Positions 55,020-64,000 of a DNA stretch of 64,000 nucleotides are shown piece by piece. The notes below the pieces were generated by a model. It was not told where the DNA came from. It searched no databases and was given only the letters and a program-made list of their open reading frames with translations. Source of the stretch: Armigeres subalbatus. Taxonomy: Eukaryota > Arthropoda > Insecta > Diptera > Culicidae. Within the stretch, counting starts at the first letter, position 1. Each line of letters starts with the position of its first letter. The DNA is taken from positions 556,070 to 620,069 of the forward strand of contig NW_026942958.1 of the NCBI RefSeq assembly GCF_024139115.2. Reading direction: 5' to 3'. A program made the translations under genes and the position numbers.

Positions 55020-56839
55020 TGCTGCGTCGCAGCAGGCGTGAATTCCTGAAGAATTTTCCGAAGCAATTTCTAATAGAATTTTGGATCCAATCCCAAAATG
55101 AATTCTCAAAGGAACCCTTAGAAAAATTTCCAGAGGTGCTTCTGGAGAATTTTTCGAAGAAATTTGGAAAGATATTTCCGAAAATAATTTAGACTTTCCG
55201 AGGAATTCCTAGAAAAAAAATCCGAAGGATTTCTCCTAAATAAATTTCCGAAAGTATTCCTAAAATAATTTCCGTAGGCATTCCTGAAGGAATTTCCGAA
55301 GGATTATCCATAAGCATAGACAAGAATTTTCCAAAATAATTCCTAAAAGAGTTTCCAAGGGAATTTCTCAAAGAATTCTTAAAGGAATTTCCGGAGTTTG
55401 GAAATTAAATACTGAATGAATTTCCGACATTCTTAAACTTCTGCAAGAATTTCTTAGAACATTCCTCCAAGAATTCTTTTGGATTTTCTTGGAATTTCTT
55501 CTGTAAACCTTCCAAAAATTACTTCGGAGATAAATCCAGAGTTCCATTGAAAATTCCTTATAATCTCCTTCGAAAATTCAAAGAAGTAATTATTAGAATA
55601 AATAAAAAATTCATTCGAAAATTCCTTAGCAATTTTTTTAGGAATTTCTTCAATACTCAAGATACCAATGGAAATTGTCGAAACCCGAAATTTCTTTAGG
55701 ATTATTTTTCGGAAATCGATTTAAGAATTTCTTCGAAATATATTTTATGAATTCTGTCAGTACTTTTCAAGAAGTGCATTTGGAAACTTCAGGAAGAAAA
55801 TCTCTTCGAAATTTCCATCAGTAATTTCTTCAGAACTTCCTATAGAAATTCTTTCAAAAATTCCTTTAGGAATTCCTTCGGGCATTCCTCCGGATTTTTT
55901 TAGCAACTCTTACAGAAATTCTTTTAGACCTTCGGAGACTAATGCCGTAATGCCGCCGGAATTTCTTTCGGGAATTCCCGAACGCTTTCATAAAGAAATA
56001 TTCGAAGGAACTCCTGAAAGAATTTCCATTTTTTTTTTCTCTGTGCATTCCTCCAAGAATTCCTGCGGAATTTCCTCCAGGGGATCCATCGGCTAATTCT
56101 CATGAAATTACTTCAGATATAGATCCAGAAACGGAGCTATCTATATCCAGTAAATCGGAAATTCCTTAACGAATTCATAAATTCCATTGGATTTTTTTTA
56201 AAGTTTGGTCGGAATTCCTTCGAAAATCGTTTTGTTGCTTCGAATTGTTTCGAAAATTTTTGTATGCTTTCTTTTTGGTTTTAAAATTTATGCGGAAATT
56301 GGGTGAAATTTCTTTGAACATTTTTTGCGTAATTGCTGCAGCAATTATTTCAATATTCCTAAAGAAATTCCTCTGGAAATTCTAGGAAGAAATTCTTTTT
56401 GTAGTTTCTATGAAATTTCTTCAGAACTTCTTTAGGGAATTCTTCCGATTTTTTTTAGGAAATTCCGTACAACATTCCTCCGGAAATTTATTTAGCAATT
56501 CCTTGAGGCCTTCGGAAATTCCTTTGAAATTTTTTATAGGAATTACTTCAGAAAAACATTCAATTTTTTTAGGGAATCATTCAGATGATACTTTTAGAGT
56601 TCTTTCGGAAATTTGATCTAGAAATTCTTTGAAATATCCGTTAAAAACTCTTATAAAATTCCTTTAGTATTTCCTATTTTATTCTTTAAAAATATCATAA
56701 AAAAATTCTCCAACAAAATTTCCAGAATAATTCCTGTAGGAATTTCGGCAGACATTTCATATGGTTTTAATATAACAATTTCCGAAGAATTTCCTGGAGG
56801 AAGTTCCTAAGGCCTTTTCAGATAAATTTCTGAAGGATT
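55020..56839. repeat. GGAATTTCCGAAGGAATTCC-type minisatellite, left of the hAT element
   Basis: Units of about 20-22 bp, degenerate. The orientation is GGAATTTCCGAAG to about 55440, then mostly the complement (TTCCTTCGGAAATTCC-like) to the hAT insertion. Frames here are by-products. Confidence 0.75.
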
Positions 56840-57007
56840 CCCTAGACCAGCGGTTCTCAACCTGGGGTACATGTACCCCTGGAGGTACCTTCGCTGTTCC
56901 CAGGGGGTACCTTGGACAAAAGTGCGTAATATCGGATGTATTACAGTTTGATCCGAAACCTAATCCTGACCATCCAAACCAACAAATGAAGGGAAGGCAC
57001 TGTGTAA

Positions 57008-57130
57008 GGAACAAAAGATCAAAAGGTCAAAACGTCGAATGAATTTCAAAATGTACCATTTTGAATAATATGGTAAGAATATGCTTCTGAACTAAAATCT
57101 TGATTCTAAAGGTTCGGAAAGCTATATTTT
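57008..57130 (+). repeat. Inverted arm 1 of the hAT element's core
   Basis: It matches the reverse complement of 62155-62276 with at most a few differences (for example CCATTTTGAAT against CCATATTGAAT). It reads GGAACAAAAGATCAAAAGG to GGTTCGGAAAGCTATATTT. Confidence 0.9.
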
Positions 57131-57139
57131 AGAGGCATA

Positions 57140-57837
57140 AAAGCCTTTCTCCGAAAAGCTCGGAAGCCTCTTTTCAAGAGGCTAGAAAGCCTCCTTTCAA
57201 GAGGCTCGGAAGCCTCCTTTCAAGGGGCTCGGAAGCCTCCTTTCAAGGGGCTCGGAAGCCTTTTTTCAAGAGCCTCCTTTCAAGAGGCTCGGAAGCCTCC
57301 TTTCAAGAGGCTCGGAAGTCTCCTTTCAAGTGGCCCGGAAGTCTCCTTTCAAGAGGCTCGGAAGCCTCCTTTCAAGAGGCTCGAAAGCCTTCTTTCAAGC
57401 GGTTCGGAAGCCTCCTTCCAAGAGGCTCGGAAACCTCATTTCAAGAGGCTCGGAAGCCTCCTTTCAAGAGACTCGGAAGCCTCCTTTCAAGAGTCTTTGA
57501 AGCCTCCTTACAAGAGGCTCTGAAGCCTTCTTTCAAAAGGCTCTGAATCCTCCTTTCAAGAGGCTCAGGAAGCCTCCTTTCAAGCAGCTCAGAAGCCTCC
57601 TTTCAAGCAGCTCCAGGAAGCCTCGTTTCAAGAGGCTCAGAAGCCTCCTTTCAAGAGGCTCAGAAGCCTCCTTTCAAGAGGCTCTGAAGCCTCCTTTCAA
57701 GAGGCTCGGAAGCCTCCTTTCAAGAGGCTCGGAAGCCTCCTTTCAAGAGGCTCGGAAGCCTCCTTTCAAGAGGCTCGGAAACCTCCTTTCAAGAGGCTCG
57801 GAAGCCTCCTATCAAGAGGCTCGGAAGCCTCCTTTCA
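57140..57837 (+). repeat. 23-bp satellite, first block
   Basis: The unit is GGCTCGGAAGCC followed by TCCTTTCAAGA; about 30 units with substitutions such as AAGTCTCC and GGGGCTCG. It ends at a 77-bp non-repetitive spacer (57838-57914). Confidence 0.95.
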
Positions 57838-57914
57838 AGCAATAGCTAACTTCTGAAAAAAGTTCTGGGAAAATTATACAAACGAATGCAAACGACATTT
57901 TACAACACTGCCCA
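57838..57914. other. Non-repetitive spacer within the satellite
   Basis: CAATAGCTAACTTCTGAAAA to CATTTTACAACACTGCCCAG; no similarity to the unit. It occurs once in the array. Confidence 0.8.
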
Positions 57915-60900
57915 GAAGCCTCCTTTCAAGAGGCTCGGTAGCCTCCTTTCAAGAGGCTCGGAAGCCTCCTTTCAAGAGGCTCGGAAGTCTCCTTTCAAGA
58001 GGCTCGGAAGCCTCCTTACAAGAGGCTCGCAAGCCTCCTTTCAAGAGGCTCGGAAGCCACCTTCCAAGGGGCTCGGAAGCCTCCTTTCAAGAGGCTCGGA
58101 AGCCTCCTTTTAAGAGGCTCGGAAGCCTCCTTTTAAGAGGCTCGGAAGCCTCCTTTTAAGAGGCTCGGAAACCTCCTTTCAAGAGGCTCGAAAGCCTCCT
58201 TTCAAGAGGCCTCGAAAGCCTCCTTTCAAGAGGCCTCGAAAGCCTCCTTTCAAGAGGCTCGGAAGCCTCCTTTCAAGAGGCTCGGAGGCTTCTTTCAAGA
58301 GTCTCGGGAGGCTTCTTTCAAGAGTCTCGGGAGGCTTCTTTCAAGAGTCTCGGAAGCCTCCTTTCAAGAGGCTCGGAAGCCTCCTTTCAAGAGACTCGGA
58401 AGCCTCCTTTCAAGGGGCTCGGAAGCCTTCTTTCAAGAGGCTCGGAAGCCTCCTTTAAAGAGGCTCGGAAGTCTCCTTTCAAGAGGCTCGGAAGTCTTTT
58501 TTCAAGAGGCTCGGAAGCCTCCTTTCAAGAGGCTCGGAAGCCTCCTTTCAAGAGGCTCGGAAGCCTCCTTTCAAAAGGCTCGGAAGCCTCCTTTCAAGAG
58601 GCTCGGAAGCCTCCTTTCAAGAGGCTCGGAAGTCTCCTTTCAAAAGGCTCGGAAGCCTCCTTACAAGAAGTCTCCTTTCAAAAGGCTCGGAAGCCTCCTT
58701 TCAAAAGGCTCGGAAGCCTCCTTTCAAGAGGCTCGGAAGCCTCCTTTCAAGAGGCTCGGAAGCCTCCTTTCAAGAGGCTCGGAAGCCTCCTTTCAAGAGG
58801 CTCGGAAGCCTCCTTCAAGAGGCTCGGAAGCCTCCTTTTAAGAGGCTCGGAAACCTCCTTTCAAGAGGCTCGAAAGCCTCCTTTCAAGAGGCCTCGAAAG
58901 CCTCCTTTCAAGAGGCCTCGAAAGCCTCCTTTCAAGAGGCCTCGAAAGCCTCCTTTCAAGAGGCTCGGAAGCCTCCTTTCAAGAGTCTCTGGAGGCTTCT
59001 TTCAAGAGTCTCGGGAGGCTTCTTTCAAGAGTCTCGGAAGCCTCCTTTCAAGAGGCTCGGAAGCCTCCTTTCAAGAGACTCGGAAGCCTCCTTTCAAGGG
59101 GCTCGGAAGCCTTCTTTCAAGAGGCTCGGAAGCCTCCTTTAAAGAGGCTCGGAAGTCTCCTTTCAAGAGGCTCGGAAGCCTCCTTTAAAGAGGCTCGGAA
59201 GCCTCCTTTCAAGAGGCTCGGAAGCCTCCTTTCAAGAGGCTCAAGAGCCTCCTTTCAAGAGGCTCGGAAGTCTCCTTTCAAGATGCCTGAAAGCCTCCTT
59301 TCAAGAGGCTCAGGAAGCCTCTTTCAAGAGGCTCAGGAAGCCTCCTTTCAAGAGGCTCAGGCCTCCTTTCAAGAGGCTCGGAAGCCTCCTTTCAAGAGGC
59401 TCGGAAGCCTCCTTTCAAGAGGCTCGGAAGCCTCCTTTCAAGAGGCTCGGAAGCCACCTTTCAAGAGGCTCGGAAGCCTCCTTTCAAGAGGCTCGGAAGC
59501 CTCTTTTCAAGAGGCTCGGAACCCTCCTTTCAAGAGGCTCGGAAGCCTCGTTTCAAGAGGCTCGGAAGCCTCCTTTCAAGAGGCTCGGAAGCCTCCTCTC
59601 AAGAAGCTTGGAAGCCTCCTCTCAAGAAGCTTGGAAGCCTCCTCTCAAGAAGCTTGGAAGCCTCCTTTCAAGAGGCTCGGAAGCTTCCTTTCAAGAGGCT
59701 TGGAATCCTCGTTTCAAGAGGCTCGGAAGCCTCCTTTCAAGAAGCTTGGAAGCTTCCTTTCAAGAGACTCGGAAGCTTCCTTTCAAGAGGCTTTGAATCC
59801 TCGTTTCAAGAGGTTTGGAATCCTCGTTTCAAGAGGCTCGGAAGCCTCCCTTCAAGAGGTTAGAAAGCCTCCTTTCAAGATGCTCGGAAGCCTCCTTTCA
59901 AGAGGCTCGGAAGCCTCCTTTCAAGAAGTTCGGAAGTCTCCTTTCAATAGGTTCGGAAGTCTCCTTTCAAGAGGCTCGGAAGTCTCCTCTAAAGAGGCTC
60001 GGAAGTCTCCTTTCAAGAGGCTCGGAAGCCGCCTTTCAAGGGGCTCGGAAGCCTTCTTTCAAGAGGCTCGGAAGTCTCCTTTCAAGAGGCTCGGAAGCCT
60101 CTTTTCAAGAGGCTCGGAAGCTTTCTTTCAAGAGGCTCGGAAGCCACCTTTCAAGAAGCTCGGAAGCCTCCTTTCATAAAGCTCGGAAGTCTCCTTTCAA
60201 GAGGCTCGGAAGTCTCCTTACAAGAGACTCGGAAGTCACCTTTCAAGAGGCTCGGAAGTCTCCTTTCAAGAGGCTCGGAAGCCTCCTTTAAAGAGGCTCG
60301 GAAGCCTCCTTTCAAGAGGCTCGGAAGCCTCCTTTCAAGAGGCTCGGAAGCCTCCTTTCAAGAGGCTCGGAAGTCTCCTTTCAAGATGCTCGAAAGCCTC
60401 CTTTCAAGAGGCTCAGGCCTCTTTCAAGAGGCTCGAAGCCTCCTTTCAAGAGGCTCAGGCCTCCTTTCAAGAGGCTAGGAAGCCTCCTTTCAAGAGGCCA
60501 GGAAGCCTCCTTTCAAGAGCTCAGAAGCCTCCTTTCAAGAGGCTCAGGCCTCCTTTCAAGAGGCTCGGAAGCCTCCTTTCAAGAGGCTCAGAAGCCTCCT
60601 TTCAAGAGGCTCAGAAGCCTCCTTTCAAGAGGCCTGGAAGCCTCCTTTCAAGAGGCTCAGAAGCCACCTTTCAAGAGGCTCAGAAGCCTCCTTTCAAGAG
60701 GCTCAGAAGCCTCTTTCAAGAGGCTCAGAACCCTCCATTCAAGAGGCTCGGAAGCCTCGTTTTCAAGAGGCTCGGAATCCTCCTTTCAAGAGGCTCGGAA
60801 GCCTCCTCTCAAGAAGCTTGGAAGCCTCCTCTCAAGAAGTTTGGAAGCCTCCTCTCAAGAAGCTCGGAAGCCTCCTTTCAAGAGGCTCGGAAGCTTCCTT

Positions 60901-62121
60901 TCAAGAGGCTCGGAAGCCTCCTTTCAAGAGGCTCGGAAGCCTCCTTTCAAGAAGCTTGGAAGCTTACTTTCAAGAGGCTCGGAAGCTTCCTTTCAAGAGG
61001 CTTGGAAGCCTCGTTTCAAGAGGTTTGGAATTCTCGTTTCAAGAGGCTCGGAAGCCTCGTTTCAAGAGGCTCGGAAGCCTCCTTTCAAGAGGCTCGGAAG
61101 CCTCCTTTCAAGAAGCTCGGAAGTCTCCTTTCAAGAGGTTCGGAAGTCTCCTTTCAAGAGGTTCGGAAGCCTCCTTTCAAGAGGCTCGGAAGTCTCCTTT
61201 CAAGAGGTTCGGAAGTCTCCTTTCAAGAGGTTCGGAAGTCTCCTTTCAAGAGGCTCGGAAGTCTCCTTTCAAGAGGCTCGGAAGCCTCCTTTCAAGGGGC
61301 TCGGAAGCCTTCTTTCAAGAGGCTTGAAAGCCACCTTTCAAGAGGCTTGGAAGCCTCCTTTCAAGAGGCTCGGAAGTCTCCTTTCAAGAGGCTCGGAAGC
61401 CTCCTTTCAAGAGCCTCGGAAGTCTCCTTTCAAGAGGCTCGGAAGTCTCCTTACAAGAAGCGCGGAAGCCTCCTTTCAGGAGGATCGGAAGCCTCCTTTC
61501 AAGAGGCTCGGAATTCTCCTTTCAAGATGCTCAGTAGCCTCCTTTCAAGAGGCTCGGAAGCCTTCTTTCAAGAGGCTCGGAAGCCACCTTTCAAGAGGCT
61601 CGGAAGCCTCCTTTCAAAAGGCTCGGAAGCCTCCTTTTAAGAGGATCGGAAGTCTCCTTTCAAGAGGCTCGGAAGTCTCCTTTCAAGAGGCTCGGAAGCC
61701 TCCTTTCAAGACGCTCGGAAGCCTCCTTTCAAGAGGCTCGGAAGCCTCCTTTCAAGAGGCTCGGAAGCCTCCTTTCAAGAGGCTCGGAAGCCTCCTTTCA
61801 AGGGGCTTGGAAGCCTACTTTCAAGGGGCTCGGAAGCCTCATTTCAAGGGGCTCGGAAGCCTCCTTTCAAGAGGCTCGGAAGCCTCCTTTCAAGAGGCTC
61901 GGAAGCCTCCTTTCAAGAGGCTCGGAAGCCTCCTTTCAAGGGGCTCGGAAGCCTACTTTCAAGGTGCTCGGAAGCCTCCTTTCAAGGGGCTCGGAAGCCT
62001 CCTTTCAAGAGGCTCGGAAGCCTCCTTTCAAGAGGCTCGGAAGCCTCCTTTCAAAAAGATCACAAGCCTCCTTTCAAGGGGCTCGGAAGCTTTCTTTCAA
62101 GGGGCTCGGAAGCCTTCTTTC
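57915..62121 (+). repeat. 23-bp satellite, main block (about 180 units)
   Basis: A continuous array in the same orientation. Larger duplications are visible: the run with AAACCTCC, CTCGAAAGCC, GGCCTCGAAAG and GGGAGGCTTCTTTC near 58155-58440 recurs near 58838-59110, about 683 bp apart. A run of CTCTCAAGAAGCTTGGAAGCC near 59590-59660 recurs near 60795-60870, about 1.2 kb apart. Open frames of 298 and 435 codons arise because the unit has no stop in any plus frame. Each frame encodes the same 23-residue repeat (ASFQEARKPPFKRLGSLLSR). Confidence 0.95.
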
Positions 62122-62163
62122 TTCTCAAATATAGCTTCTCAAATATAGCTTCTCAAATATAGC
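62122..62163 (+). repeat. 14-bp tandem triplet next to arm 2
   Basis: CTTCTCAAATATAG occurs three times before CTTTCCGAACC. Confidence 0.85.
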
Positions 62164-62276
62164 TTTCCGAACCTTTAGAATCAAGATTTTAGTTCAGAAG
62201 CATATTCTTACCATATTATTCAATATGGTACATTTTGAAATTCATTCGACGTTTTGACCTTTTGATCTTTTGTTCC
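62155..62276 (-). repeat. Inverted arm 2 of the hAT element's core
   Basis: Complement of arm 1 (57008-57130). It lies inside the element, and four to five more satellite units follow it. Confidence 0.9.
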
Positions 62277-62278
62277 GA

Positions 62279-62391
62279 GCCCGGAAGCCTCCTCTCAAAA
62301 GGCTCGGAAGCCTCCTCTCAAGAGGCTCGGAAGCCTCCTTTCAAGAGGCTCGGAAGCCTCCTTTCAAAAGGATAACAAGCCTCCTTTCAGG
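62279..62391 (+). repeat. 23-bp satellite, short block outside arm 2
   Basis: Four to five units in the same orientation as the main array, ending at GCCTCCTTTCAGGTCCG. No such block exists left of arm 1. Confidence 0.85.
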
Positions 62392-62491
62392 TCCGCTTTT
62401 CATATATCTTTATATGAGGGGGTACCTCAATGAGCGCAAAAGTTTGAATGGGTACCTCTCAAGGAAAAGGTTGAGAACCGCTGCCGTAGAC

Positions 62492-63180
62492 GAATGTCAA
62501 AATGAATTCATGGAGAAATTGTCTAAATTATTCCTAGAGTAAAATCTGGGACTAGTTCTCAAAAGTGTTAATGAAGGATTTTATAAAACATATTCTGAAG
62601 AAATTGGTTTCATAATTCCCAAACAAATTCCTGATGAAATTTCCAAAGGTATCGCTAAAAACAATTTCTGTAGGTTTCTTGAGGAATATCCGAAGGATTT
62701 TCCTTACGTATTTTGGAAAAAAAATCAAAGGAATTTTTCAAAGAATTTCTTAAAAAATTTGTAAAGAAATTCCTCAAAGAATATGTAAAGAAATTCCTAA
62801 AAGAATTCGTAAAGAAATTTCCGAAGAAATTTTCGACATTTTCTTGGAATTTCTTCATTGAATTTTCAAAGGAATGTCTTGAAGAATTTTCAGACAAGTT
62901 TCTGAATTTATCTCCGGAGAAATTCTTGAAATTTAAGAAATGTGAAATTTAAGAATTAAATTGAAATTTAAGAATGCCAGAAAAGCCTTCAATAGTTCCT
63001 TTGTAAATTCCCCGGAATTCGTTCTGGCTTGTTCTGAAGAAATTTCAGAGGGAATGAAATTTCTTATTGTATCCGATGGAATACCTAAAATAATTTTCGA
63101 ATTGAAAGGTTTGGAGAAAATTTTTCAAAGAATTCCTACAAACCGTTTCAATAAATTAGACGATTGCATTGTTCATATTT
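62492..63180. repeat. AAATTCC-type minisatellite, right of the hAT element
   Basis: Continuation of the 55-kb array after the insertion, in the GGAATTTC/AAAGAATTTC orientation. The 80-codon open frames on both strands (62655-62952) are repeat by-products (KKFVKKFLKEYVKKFLKE-like). Confidence 0.65.
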
Positions 63181-63404
63181 TATAGACGATAAAATGCAAT
63201 AGAAATTTAGTTATATTTTAAACATCCTGAAATTTGAATTAAATAGATTTATCGCTTGACTGCTTTCAATTATAGTTCTTACTATGTACTAACGAAAAAT
63301 TATAAATCAATCAATTACGTCGAAAATGCTGATGCCCCACAAATACCCGAGCTCTGGCGCCGTTAGTGGAGACTAGTTTAGTTTCCATTTAAGTTCGCCA
63401 CCTT
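63181..63404. other. Short AT-rich stretch; nothing recognised
   Basis: I see no repeat, RNA or coding signal here. Confidence 0.4.
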
Positions 63405-63465
63405 GTAATCTTTATAGATACGTATTTCGACCTCAACTGTGAGGTCTTTAAGTACTGAACTCGCC
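63405..63465 (-). repeat. Dispersed motif, second copy (see 13945-14045)
   Basis: ATACGTATTTCGACCTCAAC and TGTGAGGTC on the plus strand correspond to the complement of the 13.95-kb motif. Confidence 0.35.
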
Positions 63466-64000
63466 TTACTACAAGTGAATGCAATTTTCCAGATCTTTAT
63501 TAGCTAAACCGACTGAATTACTAAAATTCCGAGGAATCCCGAAGATAAACATTTTATGGTAAACCCCTTTACTATCGTGGTTTCGTCCTATGACAAAAAA
63601 AAAATCCATCGATATCATAAATCTTCAAAATACATTGTTCAACAGACAGCTGGATCAATTAATTCCAATAATAAAGCCCCATACTCAAGATCTACGGGTG
63701 CAGATATGATCTAATCTCCTTAATATCCGGTCGTACGCTCCCGTTTGTTTCACACGCCACAACGCGGAACGACATCCACAGTCGTAAAAAAAAATCAAAA
63801 GACTATTCTTCGCAGAGCAGCTAAAACATGCCATCAATTATCACGTGCTAGACCCGAAAAAAAACCGTGAAGCTCTGATTTGGCTTGATTTATGCGCCAT
63901 GATGCCCGGCGGACAATTGAGCCCTCTTAGAATAATCACCTCTAAATGTCTCCAAATTCGTTAAGTCCGCGGACAACTATTTAGCTCGACGGAGTCCCCA
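63466..64000. other. No gene recognised; complex sequence at 63700-64000
   Basis: The last 300 bp is non-repetitive and moderately GC-rich (CACACGCCACAACGCGG; GATGCCCGGCGGACAATTGA). It could be host unique DNA that continues beyond the window. Confidence 0.35.

Larger units (their letters stand above)
56848..62483. mobile_element. hAT-type non-autonomous element, 5636 bp, filled with a 23-bp satellite
   Basis: The left end is CAGCGGTTCTCAACCTGGGG and the right end is GGTTGAGAACCGCTG, the classic hAT terminal form (SPIN/Charlie-like ends). The 8-bp flanks CCCTAGAC (56840-56847) and CCGTAGAC (62484-62491) match at 7 of 8 positions, fitting the hAT 8-bp TSD. Inside are an approximately 150-bp left end, inverted arm 1, a 23-bp array, inverted arm 2, a few more units and the right end. 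There is no transposase. It inserted into a minisatellite, which resumes on the other side. Confidence 0.88.

Noticed and set aside
60841..62148. 435-codon open frame (and the 298-codon frame at 59283-60179) as protein-coding genes
   Set aside because: They are the 23-bp satellite read through. All three plus frames are open with the same peptide repeat, so length is no evidence of selection.
57140..62391. CRISPR-like array
   Set aside because: Units are directly contiguous with no spacers, the context is a eukaryotic transposon, and no cas-like genes exist.
1..64000. Endogenous viral sequences, which are common in Aedes genomes
   Set aside because: No frame shows a viral polymerase, nucleoprotein or glycoprotein motif that I recognise. 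All RT signal belongs to RTE elements.

Overview
This window looks like repeat-dense intergenic or intronic DNA from a mosquito, most likely Aedes. The evidence is several copies of an RTE-clade (JAM1-like) non-LTR retrotransposon, a tRNA-derived SINE that I recognise as Feilai-like (16.63-16.91 kb), and MITE, foldback and minisatellite families typical of Aedes. This is recognition by eye and not a database match. No host protein-coding gene could be identified. The only protein-coding signal is retrotransposon endonuclease/reverse transcriptase, and every copy is broken.

Layout. 0.4-10.1 kb: two RTE copies head to head, copy 1 on the minus strand and copy 2 on the plus strand. They are interrupted by a 650-bp terminal-inverted-repeat (TIR) element with a tRNA-like module, a 143-bp palindromic MITE and a 1.9-kb PIF/Harbinger-type element. 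Copy 2 has two tandem 5'-UTR monomers. 10.3-11.0 kb: an AT-rich foldback. 11-20 kb: mostly unassigned DNA holding a 140-bp tandem repeat, an assembly gap, the SINE and small foldbacks. 20.1-25.0 kb: two minus-strand RTE copies with perfect target-site duplications (TSDs) but many 1-3 nt deletions, bracketed by a dispersed repeat in inverted orientation. 26.1-30.4 kb: a minisatellite-filled foldback into which a second, very degraded RTE lineage has inserted. 32.1-32.5 kb: a second SINE with a 10-bp TSD. 37.3-41.35 kb: a third RTE lineage interrupted by a second copy of the tRNA-like TIR element, followed by a 5'-truncated RTE copy with a 15-bp TSD (41.37-42.26 kb). 42.4-47.0 kb: two more GAATTCC-type minisatellites. 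47-55 kb: small repeats, MITEs, a SINE-like element and one weak exon candidate. 55.0-63.2 kb: a minisatellite split by a 5.64-kb hAT-type element (56848-62483, 8-bp TSD with 7 of 8 matching). That element carries about 5 kb of a 23-bp tandem repeat between near-perfect 123-bp inverted arms.

How the parts relate. The RTE copies act as landing sites for DNA elements, and their intact reference sequence elsewhere in the window lets insertion boundaries and TSDs be read exactly. A recurring theme is a TIR or foldback element whose interior has become a minisatellite (5253-7147, 26134-30441, 56848-62483). Nothing here indicates genes cooperating in a cellular pathway. The main biological content is transposon structure and satellite birth.
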